DNA from: Climacteris rufus | Taxonomy: Eukaryota > Chordata > Aves > Passeriformes > Climacteridae | Length of the DNA stretch: 64,000 nucleotides | Assembly: GCA_013398175.1 (NCBI GenBank) | Contig: VZRZ01005133.1 | Span: 186,001 to 250,000, forward strand | Reading direction: 5' to 3' | In this document: piece after piece, positions 34,388 through 46,300 of the stretch | How the letters are laid out: each line of letters opens with the position of its first letter | Numbering within the stretch: the first letter of the stretch is position 1 | The notes under the pieces: model-generated | Databases searched by the model: none | Seen by the model: only the letters and a program-made list of their open reading frames with translations | What the model was told of the DNA's origin: nothing | Translations under genes and position numbers: made by a program

Positions 34388-37300
34388 CTTTATTTATGGT
34401 TGTTTTCTTAAAAACAATATTTAACAAAGGTATTCTTTTGCATTCAGTTGTGGGGAACCACTTTAGTTTTTCAGGTCTGGAATAAGGGCAAAATGTTTAG
34501 ATCAAAAGGGCAGAGAAATGTTTGCTTTTGATCAAAGGAATATGCTATTAGAAAGATGTTTTAAAGAAAATTATTGACAAAGCTCTAATATTTAGGTACT
34601 GAAATGTTTCTAAGTGCTTCCTGTGCTTTAGAACTCCTCCCATTTATTGATCACTTGATCTTTCTCTAACCTTGGTTCTTCCAGGAGCTTCTCTGGCAGT
34701 ACATTGCACGTTGAATCCCTTTCAGAAATCCTTCACATAAAACTTAGGTTTGGGTAAATATATTTGTAAAGCATTACAGCAAGGGGCCTGAAAGCAGAAT
34801 GAATAGTGCTGTCCCATTGTCACTCCATTATATTGGCAGTGTCTCCAAGCCACGTATTAGTAACCTTCAGCAAAACTTGGATTATTCAAATCCAGTGTCT
34901 ATCTGGGAGTTTTTTGTCATGGACTGGATTTTAGTTCTGTTGGTTACAAGGTGATAACATGACAGTAATAGCATTTCCATCCTGCAGAATAGTGCATTCA
35001 GGAATATTATGAACAATTTAGTAGAAAGCTGCATGACGGGAACATTTCTGAAATAGAAAAGTTAAAAGATTATAGCCACACTGTGATTCCATCTGACTGT
35101 CTGTGTGCTGCCAGCAGAGGCTGTTGTGTTGGCTGTGCTGCAGCCTGTTCCCATGGCCTCCCCTGGGCCAGCACTGCCAAGGAACTGATCCATCAGGCAG
35201 GGGACTCAAAGACTCCAAGCTTGTCTGTGTAGTTTTCATCTATCTTTTCCTCCCCCTGAATTCATCACCCATCTGATCAGGGTTGGCACAAGGTTGCAGT
35301 GGGAATGAACAGCTGTGGGTGGTCAAGTGGCATATGACTACTGTTTCTGGGAGCAGCTTGGGCTTGTGCTGCACCAGAGTGGTTGCATAACCAACCCCTG
35401 GTTCATTTCTGCACTGACCAGCCATTTGTGCTGTTTAGTTATGTTGTACTTATTTTCAAAGCTTATGCTCCCTGTCTGCCTTTATAGATCTATATAGCCT
35501 ATAGATCTAATGCTTTTTCAACCAAAGTATCTCTGGATGAGATGCCTTGATGTTCCCCACTGCTTGGGGGCATGCTATGTCTCAAAAGGTAGCATTCTGC
35601 TAGTGCTAGGGAGCCAAGAGTTGATGGGAATGGAGAGGTGGGGGAAAAGAAAAGAAAAAGGAAGCAGTGCCTGACACCTCCAGTCATCTAGGTCTCATCG
35701 GAGGCTGGAAGGATTGGAGTCTTTCAAGCTGAAGTGCTGCTGCATTGTGGTATGTGCTCATTTGTAGTCTGGAGCTCTCATGAAAATTGTTTACAAGTCA
35801 TTTTAAGGTCATTGCTTGGATTTCTGGTCACCACGGGTAGTTTTTAATGTTACTCAGCCCGCCTGTCACGATCTGGCAGAGACTGTAAGGAAAACTAGTA
35901 GAGCACTCGGGAGTTTGAGGGTAACAATTTAGCAGCTGTGCTTCACTTGCAGCCTGGGTCAGAGCTGGTTAAGTGCAGATCAGCTCTTTAGATTTCACTA
36001 AGTGTTGCTCTGTGTTTATAGGACTGCTTGGTGGTTGCAGATTTGCTTCTGCTTCTACTTTTTTAACATGTGTGATGGGGCTGATGAGTTTCTTAGTTTT
36101 TTATGGCTTTTCAGGTGTTCTTTTGGCTTTTCCAGCCTCACGAGGATCTACTTCCAGACCTTTCTTGGGCAGGAGGGGAATATGACTACTGTTATTTTAG
36201 CTGGACTTGGAACTGAGTCCTGGTCCTACTTAAATCTGGATGGCTATCAGGTGGGAAAGTCTGAGCATCTGGTCCAAAAAGGTATAAATACTCTTCCCTC
36301 CTGTGTGTCGATAACTATAAAGCCCTTTCCAGACTGACTAAATGTTCTGCATTTCAAGCAGTGCTGTGGAAACGGATCCATTTGGCATTATGCATTAGTT
36401 GGTCTATTAACAGACGTAGGATATTGAATGCTGACTACATTTTTTGCCAGTGAATCATGGGGGCCTTTAGCTCACTGCTTTGTTACTCATTTGGGATTTA
36501 AGGGTTTGTTATAAATATGGGGTCCAATACTAGATGGATTGGTGAGTCTCCTAGGAGATGGATGCCAGTGCTGGCATGCAGAGAAGGATTACTTGAAAAG
36601 CAATATTTTACTTTCATCTTGCAGGGAGATGTTGCCCAGGCTCTGATGTGACTGCAGGTAGTCATAAAACCTACGTGCTTTATCCTGAGACAGATAATAT
36701 GCTTGGCAAACCAAGGGGCAGTGACTGGAAGCTTTAGGAAGTTAGTTAATTAAAACAGTTCCTCTACAAACTGTTGGACAGCAGACTGACTACCAAAGAA
36801 TGAATTGTGTAGCACTAAACATGACTAAAAATTAAAGAAAAAAAACTGTACCATTCTGCATACACATCCATCCATAAAAAGCACAGGCTGATAAAAACAA
36901 TACAAAAAACCAAAGGTAGTAAAGGCACATTTGGAAGTCAGGCTAAATTTTGTTCAGATGTGTAAACAAAACCCATTGTAATAATCTATTTCATGATTTG
37001 GGCTTGGGTTTCTTCTAAGAAGATTTGGGTTTCTTCCAAGAAACTTGAGTTAGGCAGGGTTAGATATAAAAAGGCTCAGAAACATGGAATGGGGGTATAA
37101 TTTTAAAATGCTTCAAGTGGCAAAGCCGGCTTAGGACATTCCTGTGCTTTTTGAAATCCCCATCTCTTGGCCTTGTTCCCCTCAGTTGTGTTAATGTCAC
37201 TGTTTGTGCAACTGTAGTTGTCATGCATTTGTGACAATAAAATCAAAAACAAAACTTAAAAGGGGGTGAGGATGAGTGGAATCTAAATCTGAACTTGGTC

Positions 37301-40009
37301 CCAGCAATGTCTGTGGGGATGGTGAGTTATGGTAGAGAGGGTGGCAGTGAACACAGTGGGAACCTCTTGAGTGGAATTTGCAACCAGAAAGGTTGCAAGG
37401 TGTAATTATGCCCTTATTCAACCCCAAAATATTAGTGCTGCAGGGAAGCTGTCCATCTGTCAGGGCTAGGTTTTATTGTGTGACCTGGATGTGGGAAAAG
37501 ACAAATAGCAAATGTGTGCCAAATCTTAGAAGTTGCCTGTCTTTGTTGAACCAATATGTTGTGTTTGGGCCTTCAGAAATATTGGTGCCTGCTCTGAGGG
37601 AGGTGTTTGGGGAAGCTTTGTGTTCAGGTAGGCAGGAGGCTACAGGTTTGATTTGAGGGCTGCAGGAGGCTCTTTGCTGTGCTGTTGGGACTGTCCCAGT
37701 ACTTGCCTCTGGTGAGACAAACAGAGGGATGTGGGCTTAAGAAACAGAAGTGGTGGTGTGACTTGGTGGTTGAGCAAAGTATATGAACAAAGGATTTTCT
37801 TAAATGGGCAGGAGAAGGGCTGTTGGGGATTTTTCTGTGGAAAAGTGTTGGTGGTGATGTCTCCTAATTATTAGGGAGGAACTGGGGATGTATGGGGTAT
37901 TTCAGCAGCTGCAGGGGCAAAGGAAGGAGTGGCTGTGTTCTCTGAGCTTGACCAAGTCCTTAGGCTTACCCATCTCCTTTCTTACCAGTGAATTTGTGGA
38001 CAGTGGTCCATAGGAATCAACAGTTCTGTTTCTCCAATGGTGTGGAGCCCTGGGAGGGATACGGATTGGTGTGAGATCTCCCTGAGAGGTCTGCAGTGAG
38101 GCTGGGATCTAAGAGTGCTCAGGGAAGTGTTCTCCATTGTTGAAGCTAAGACACCTTCATTTTTATGGGACTAGATTTCCTTCTGGGGTTTATCTCCAGA
38201 GTGTGTTGTTGATATATATTGCAGTAACTCTCATTAAAGTCAGAGACACCTTTCATAGAGATTCAAATTGCTCAGCTGTGACATATAAACTGCAACAGAA
38301 GCCCACAATAGATATGTTTATGTGACTAGAGCCATCTGACTAATTCATAGCAATTAACTTATTTTGTAAATTGAACATGTTTTTCTACTTGCATATTGTT
38401 CATTGGCAATTTGGGATTTTTCTCAGGTTTACTCATTCTTGAAAATTATCTCCTATGTATCTCTTATGACTCATTCTTTGTCCATAGCTGACTCATGAAC
38501 TCCTTCATACAAGCATTTGATGTGCCAGTTAATTTGAATTAGCTTCATAGGTCATTTGGCATTGGTTTGGTGTCTGATTGGAAAAGTTCAAATATGGGGT
38601 TCGGGGTCCTTGAACAGAGTTCAGACCAATTGGATGGAACTGTGCTCCAATATTCATATAATTTTTCTCTTTCTATGAACTTTAAGACAGAAGTGTGCTC
38701 AGTGAAAGTGTTTTAAGAAAGATTACACCAAAAGATGCTAGAGTAAGACCAGGGCCAGATTGTAGGTTGTCCGGGGAGATAGGGTAATACTGCTGAACTA
38801 AATTTTTAGCAGTCTGTTGTGTTAAGTTTTCTGATGGCTCATCAAGATTGGTAAAAACTGTTCTTCAGCAACAGCTTATTCAACCTTCCCTTTTGCTGCC
38901 TGCGCAAGTCTGACTGCAGGCACATGAATGGGATGGATGCTGTCAAGTTATGCTGCTGTTTTCACTTGGTACCTCTCAACAGAGTCTTCAGTGCTGAATG
39001 ATGTGCATCCCCTTTGTGTGCTGCTTCTGGCCTCTGGAGAGACAATCACCACTGTTAGCTGGAGCCAGGAACAACTTCTTGGTGTGGGATTATGCCTGCA
39101 GCAGAGAGAGCAGGAGTAGAGTGAGGAGTGCTCCTCACTCAGGTTAGGCTGGCAGGGTACTCTGAAGCAGATGTGACATGTATGCTGTCATTTGCAAAGC
39201 TGGTAGGGTTTCACATCTTGGCATGTTAACTTAAAAAGTATTTCAATCTGTACATATGTATATGGGCTCTCTGTTGTTGCTGTATGGAGCAGGTCCTGTG
39301 GCAGAGGGGCAGAACAAGCAGCTCAGAGAAGGGAATCTGTTAGAGCTGTAGGAACTGTTCTAGCTCTTCTCTCAGTGCCCCTTTACTCATGTGTGGTCTG
39401 TTTAGCTGATGCATAAGCTGACTGTGGGACAGGTCACCCACACCTCAGCAATTACAGCAGCCCAGCTAAACAGTCTTTAGTTGATAGACTTGATTCTGGT
39501 TGTGCCTGGTATTGGCAAAAACGTCCCATAGCCTCTGACCCTGCTGAAGGTTCCTGCCAGTCTTGCTGGGGTTGTGCCCTGTCATGGCCCTGTCTGGCAC
39601 AGTTTTGCTGATGGGTGTTTGGAAAGAATTGTCTTGTGAAGAGGGAGGTGGCGATAATGGCTAAACCAACTGTGTCCATGAAAATGAAATCTTCCCTGCT
39701 TGCAAGCAAATCTGAAATACTTTATCAGTGTACTTTGGAATTGTAAGACAAGTCCATTTCCAAAATGACAGGCAGTGGAGATGGCTTAGCATAGAGAAAA
39801 GACTCATCTTACCATGTGTTACAGGCTGAGCTTGCCTGGGTCTGTAAGTTGCTGCTGGTGACTTGAATGTTTTCCCGTCCATCAGCCTCATCTGTCACAG
39901 CCTCCCAGTGCTGGGGGAGCAGTCTGGCAGGCAGAGGTTGGTTAAGCTGTGCCAGAGCTTTTTTGTTATTGAAAGCACGTTCAGTCCGTGGATGTTAGTC
40001 AAAGGTAAA
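34388..40009. other. Intron-like DNA without recognised genes
   Basis: No gene is supported. A self-complementary pair TATAGATCTATA (35483-35494) and TATAGATCTA (35500-35509) occurs in 27 bases. A run of A with interruptions lies at 36835-36846. Frames are under 112 codons and appear random. Confidence 0.55.
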
Positions 40010-40165
40010 TTAGAATGCAATTGATATATGCATATGACATGCATATTAATTTTAAATGTGTTTATTGCAATTAGTACTATTACAATGAATGCCAGAGGAA
40101 ACGGGAAATGATTAACCTCACATAAGCTTTGTTGTAATTTGTTTAAAAAAAATTAAAGTGAGACA
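40010..40165. promoter_or_regulatory. AT-rich block with POU-like motifs, enhancer candidate
   Basis: ATGCATAT (40028-40035) resembles an octamer-type POU site, and GCATATTAAT (40041-40050) has GCAT and TAAT halves with a two-base spacer, an arrangement described for class III POU proteins. GCAATTAG (40067-40074) and further ATTA cores follow. The block is repeat-free and bounded by more ordinary DNA. A neural or developmental enhancer is a fair guess, but only cross-species conservation could support it. Confidence 0.35.
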
Positions 40166-43100
40166 ATCAAAATGTTGCTAGTTGATAAGAGGGAAGACAT
40201 AGTGGGGTGTGTTTCAATGTTGTCTCTCTATGACTTTATACAGAGCCTTTGCCACTCTCCTCTGACTTGCTCAGGTGACTCCTCTGCTGTCTCTTCTGTT
40301 CCTGATTAAACATTTAGGTTTGGATCTGAAAGGTTTGTGGTGCAGAAGCTTCTCTGCTCTGTGATACTCTCTGCCTCTGTTGTTTGCTCAGTCTGTTGTC
40401 TCTGTTTTAGAGAGTCTGTGTGGGGTTTGAGAGAGAAGCATCAGAATGTCCCACCAAGCACGGCTTGTGTTCAGAAGAGCCCCAGAGGATGAAGTCCTCT
40501 CTATGTCATACATAGAATTAAGGTCTCTCCAGGCAATACATGACCACAATACTGTGATTTCATGTAGTGGGGCAAGAGGAGGCTGAAATGTTTGAAGCTT
40601 AGGCAGTGTCTATCAGAAGTGTAGACTGGAGTATTCTACTGGAAATGAGAGAGTCACCTCTGGTATTCCAGTAACTCCATACCCAGACTTTGTGTTGCTT
40701 ATGTTAAAAACTTTGTTTTCTCTCAGGCAACCAGTGTTCCCCAGTGGGTGCTGGTCCAGACAAATAGTTACATGAGGCTTCCAGAGATGTGGTGAACAGA
40801 GGTAGGGCTTAGCCTGTGGGTGAAGTCCTGGAAGAGGACCAGGAGACACCGGCTTGATTTTTGTCCGTGGAAATCTATTTGGATTGTGATGTTGACTATG
40901 TCTTCTGTAAGTGCCAAGAGTGGTTGCTTCATCCCTTCTGTAGCCTATGTGGTCTTGTTTAACCCTGGGGATTAGGCAAAGAAAAGCCAAAAAGCTGACA
41001 TAGAGAGCAGAAACTTGCCTCGGATAAGTGCTGTCGGTGACTCACTACATCCCTCCTCCTCTCTGCCAGCCTCTGCTGCCTACATAAATTCAGTTCTGCT
41101 GGTGTATCCTCATCCTGGTAAAATACATTAATGGTGGAGATTGTTCTAGTCCACCTGGTTAATAACAAATACACTAATAAAGCTTATCACCACTTCAGCA
41201 TTGTTATATAATTGTAAATCTGTAGGTAGATCAGGCTTTGTTCCATGAACAAAGAACAGATATGAGAGTAGAAATTAAAGAGACTGCATATTAGAGAGCC
41301 TTGGCTGCTATGCAAAAGTAGGGTTGCAGTACAACTATGGTCCCTCCTGTTTAACTGACATAACTTTGATCTCTCCTCCTTCTTTTATCAAGAACAACCT
41401 CTGATTTTTATGAAGATTTCTGATTGCTGTGTTTCTGGGTATGCATGTCCTGTGCAGAGACCCAGTTCTGGTGGGAACTGGGAGCTGCCTGGCACTGCTG
41501 ATGCTGTTGTAGACAGATCATAGTGCAGTGATACAAAAAATATTTTTTTTACACAGATGCACACCTAACCTACTGCAGACAAAGTGCTTTTGGTACATGA
41601 GCTAGTGTCTCTGCAAAATGCTGTGCACATGTGTGGATTGGCCAGCAGGGAGCCAGCTGTAGGGTTTTCTCTGCTGTACCCTTTCAGGTCATACAGCCAC
41701 ATCCCAAATGTAATGACCTGGCCTGTCTTCTTTCTGCTTCTCACCTCCATAAAAGCTGTGCCAATGTCTGTGCAACTCTAAAGAAGTGATGGATAAGCAT
41801 GTGCTTGTTTTTTTCTGCTTAATTCTTTTGTCTGAAGGATGACTCAAAGACAATTCTGAAGAACCATATATTTTTTCTCATATGCCTGTTTGTTTTCATA
41901 AATAGAACATAGCCCTTCAAAAATGATGGCAAAGTAATGAACAGAGAGAAACCCTAAGAAATCATTGGTGGCTGTATTTCAGGTAAAGGACCTTGGAATT
42001 CTATCCTGCAGTTTAATTAACCCAAGATCTTGGTGTTTGGTATTAGTTGACGTTTCAGAAATACTCTTTATCTTCTCTACAGCCTGTTGAGAGGAAAGGT
42101 TGATGTGTTTGGAGCAGAAATGTTTCAACTGGCCTGCCTCTACGGATTTCAAAGGTAGAGACGTTGCTCAATGTTATCCAACCTGATATCCCCTGTCACA
42201 GAGACCAGAAGTTTACTCTGATTTCTGCCTCTGCAGCAGCATGGTTAGGCTTTATTTATATTATAAAAGCAGTGACAGCATGTGGGTTCATTAGAGCCTG
42301 CTGTTCTTGATTAGGTGACAGCATGTCCCTGTCTCTGTTGTGGTCACGTGCTGTGATACTCTTGGCTTTGCTGGAGGGCAGCTTGTTGGGAATGCATTTT
42401 GCTTCTGGGCCAGTGTAAATAGTTTGTTGGCCAGCAGTGTGGTTGTATGAACTTAATGGCTGTTCTAGTTTTGGGAGATACTCGTGTGTAATGGCCAGCC
42501 TTCCAGACATCAGCTACTAATAATAACAACTCATGTAGGAAAAACCAATGTGTAGGAAATCCATTTGATAATGGCTACATGATGCCGTTGCAAAACAGCA
42601 CTTTCCCAAATAAGGTTTGTCTGCTTGTTATTCACAATTTTCCTTCAGTGTCCCAGGACAGCTGCGTTCTTCATACTGGGACTTGCTTGACATATTCTGT
42701 TTCCAGGGGAAAGCAGAGATCACTCAATACAGGACACTTGAACCAATTTCTTCCAATCTGCTGAGGACACTGCCTATAAGTCATGGTTAAACAGTGGTAA
42801 ATATGCTGGCTTTTTGAAATTTTTGGGGTACAGGCAGTTGGGAAGAGGCAGTTGTAGGTGTGTGCTGCTCCCTTGCTGCACTAAGCTGCCTCAACAACAG
42901 TGGTTGCAGCTGTGGCAGTTAGACCTGTGTAAAGAGATGCACGTGTCCAGTTTTGAGACCCATGTTCTAGTGCTTGAGGCTTAGACTCTGACAGAGGCTC
43001 AACCGATTTTACTGGTAAGGTAATCCTCTGTGTGCTTCAAAACGGTAAATGACTGGGTCAGGGCATGAACTGTTGTCCACAGCCTCTGAGTGCTGCACAG

Positions 43101-43214
43101 AAGCCAGAGAAGGATCTGCTGTTTTTTGAACATTAGCCTGTGTTTGGCACTTTCCCAGGAAGATAACTTATTTTTATGCTTATAGGGTATACCAATCCCT
43201 TTTGCCGCTTCGTC
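40166..43214. other. Intron-like DNA without recognised genes
   Basis: I find no gene or confident repeat. A 125-codon minus-strand frame (40613-40990) lacks any motif. A faint MIR-like resemblance near 43020-43055 is too weak to call. Confidence 0.55.
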
Positions 43215-43311
43215 TTTTTTTTTTTTTTTTTTTTTTTNTAGGGAAAACAAGCTTGTTTTGGAAACAACAGTGATGGGGTTTTGCTGTTGTTTTTTTTTTT
43301 TTTTTTTTTTT
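43215..43311 (+). repeat. Two long T runs, the first ending in an ambiguous base
   Basis: A T23 run (43215-43237) ends at an N (43238), and a second T22 run occupies 43290-43311 only 52 bases later. The N shows that the assembler or reads could not resolve the first homopolymer, so length here is not reliable. Confidence 0.9.
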
Positions 43312-46300
43312 AATTTTCTTTTGAAACACGTAAGATGAGTTCAGCCATGCTTGGCAAAAATGTAGAGGTCTCAATGCTAGAAAGCCTTTTAAGTTTCAGT
43401 TTACAAGATGGCCAGAGAAGGGAGAGACACCTCTGAACTGGGATGGCAGCTGCTGTGATGCTGAGGGAATCCACACGGGGACCTCAGTGACTGGGGAAGC
43501 CCTCTGCACTGACCAGCTCAGAAACACTGGACAGGAGGGACCAGATGTTTGCTCTGCCCTTGACTTCTTTCTTAACACCTTGGGGTCAGGTCTCCACCCT
43601 TCCAACTGAATGGTGGGAGCTCATTATGTTGGAAGCCTGAAGCTTGCCGCTCTCCTTCTCATTCACAGGAATATTTTTCAAGTCTAAATAGAAAAGAACC
43701 CAAGGCTGTGGGTGGGAAAGCAGGCAAAACACAGCCTTGTGCTCAGTGACTGGCACAGGGCAGAAGGTGGGTGGTGAGAATCCCAAAGAAGGGGTCTTCC
43801 AAGGAGTGGGGAGTGATGGCCCTGACACACTCTCTGTGTGTCATGGGTTAAGTCCGTGATGGAGGTGTTAAAAACTGGGGTGTACGCAGTGAAAGAAATC
43901 CTGCTATTTAGGAAGTAGAGTGGCACAGCAGAGGGTGGAAGTGTTGGCTGCAGCCCCAGAAGTGTCCACTGCTGGATTATGGATAATTTGGAATAGAGGA
44001 CAAGGTGGTGAAGTGGGAGCTCTCTGTGCTTTGAAGAACAGCACACACCAACTTCCAGCCAGCTGTGGGCTTTGTCTCACTGATGACTCACTGTGCTGCT
44101 AAAGAGCAGCTTTTAGTTTTAATCTTGGAAACTGTAACAGTGTGCTGTGTGATTCGTAAAGGCCAGAAAGCAAATTCTGTGATCTGCTTCGGCCACATTC
44201 TTCTACTGGTGTGGCTGGTAACTAGTTCAGAAATTACTTTTGGGGGTTGCATGAAAAGGAGAAGGCTGATGATATGAGATGCAGATTCACAAAGGTTGGC
44301 TGTTTTTGTAGCCTTCCAGACAACACAACAGTTGTTAATATTCGCGTTGAACACACAAACCCTGTTTTTTGTGGTTTAAAAGAGATATTGTCAACTATTT
44401 ATTTATTGTTTTTAATTTCTTTCTTGCTCTTTGCAATATACCCCAGAGGTTCTTGAAATACCTTTCTTTCCCCACCAATATTTTGTTCTATTCTGTTTCA
44501 CAAAAGACAGCAGGAATTTTTCTCATTTTTCTTCCTTTTTTTTTCTTCTCCCCTTTTTGTCAGGTCCCATGTATGGTTTCTATTGGCAATTTAACCACTT
44601 CATTGTGCTACCCCTGAGGTAGCTGTATAGGAAATAAATTTTGACTAACTGAAAGCAAACTATAAGAGAATATTATATTTTCCTTTCAAAATGAAAACGT
44701 ACCGGAAATTTCTGGATCCTTGAAAGCTGCAGTGCATCAGGTCCTGTATATCTTTAATAATCTGGGCTATAGGTAAAAGAAAAATACCCTGCAATTTGGT
44801 CTGAAATTGTGTATTTAGCAAACAAAGCCTTATATGATCTAAATAAGCAAGTGCTATGCAGTGACCTTAAAAATGCAGACTCTCCTTTGCTTTGTAATTT
44901 TCATCAGTTATCAAAAGCATCAGTCCACATTGTGAGCTGGCTGCTGGGTTCTTGTAATGAGAGCTGAGTATGAGCTATAGAAATGTAAATGGAGCAATCT
45001 GAACCTGCATCTTTGCTTTTCCTACTTCTGCGACTTCTGTAATGGGACTGAATGGAAATAAGTCAACTTAAAAAAACCCCACCAAACATCCCATTTCCTT
45101 GCTTTTCTGAAAGCTTCTGTGCTGGATTTTGGTGAAAGCTAATTTTTCCGCCAAATTTTAAACCCTTGGCAAGGATGACGCTTTGGGAGATGAGGCTTTG
45201 GAAACAGGAGGAAGGGATTCTTATCTGAGAGTGTACTAATGGATGCTGTTATCATTCTAGATGGTGGGTGCTGCCAGGGTGAGCAAATGGTACATTGATG
45301 TGGATACTTTATCCCAATAGTCCAAAGAAAAAGACTTCAAGAAGGGAAGGAGAAAAAGAGTCCCAGATTGAAATGCAAATGTGTTCATTGAGGGAAAGAA
45401 AAAATTGTGTTCAGCACTGAACAGCCCTCTAACCTTTATGGATTTTTTTTTTCTCTAGGCCTGGCCTTGGACATGCAGGCAGGGAATGGAGAAACTGAGT
45501 GTGTTAGGATGGAGCTACTCAGTGACGGCTGGATTCAAGGGCTGTCAGTCCTTTAGCTTTGTTAGTCATTGTGTTTCTTTGGAAAAGGGGGAAAGAGATC
45601 CACGTGTAACACTAAGACACCTTGTTGCAAGCAGAGTACACTGTGGAGGGCAAGGATGTGGCCATGGTGACAGGATCTTGTTTCTCTTTATTGGGGCAAA
45701 GATGAAAAGATGCAGATTGATACACTGCTCCTTAGCATGCAAAGCTGAGACTGAAGCCAGCCTCCTGAGCACATCTAAGAGCAGCATAGGTAGCAAACAC
45801 CGTTCCTTATTGATAGGAAGAAGGTTTCAGTCCCTCTAAACTTCATTAAGCTCTCTGTAGTAATTAACCACTGTGAAAGATAGCATTCTCTGCAGTGCTG
45901 TTTGCACTGCCTGGACATACCTTATTGATTAAGCCAGCCCTAACGTCAGGCTGCTTGAGAGGAATGACTTGGAGAGAACATGCTTCTCATTTCTCCCTTG
46001 TTAAGAGGGGATCAGGTAGTTTGTTTCTAAGGGAACCGTGTCTTATTGTAAGAATTTCCTCCATGTTTTGCTTCTTGTCATGCCAGGATACTGAAGCCCA
46101 GGAGCTTTTCACACTGCTGTGAGTGACCAGAGCTGAAGGGGCCAACGACACTTTGGGGGCAGCCTAAAGACTATCTAATTTAGCATTATGGCTGCAGGGG
46201 TGATGGATAAGCAAGAGACCAGCGAAAAACTTGGGGCAAACTGAATTCTTTAGTTGGCTTTTGGCTATCCTTGTAGATAATTTTTGTTGGAGTCCATTCC

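Noticed and set aside
43015..43060. MIR-like trace with CCTCTGTGTGCTTC and GGTAAATGA
   Set aside because: Match is short and spacing does not fit the consensus well enough to separate it from chance.
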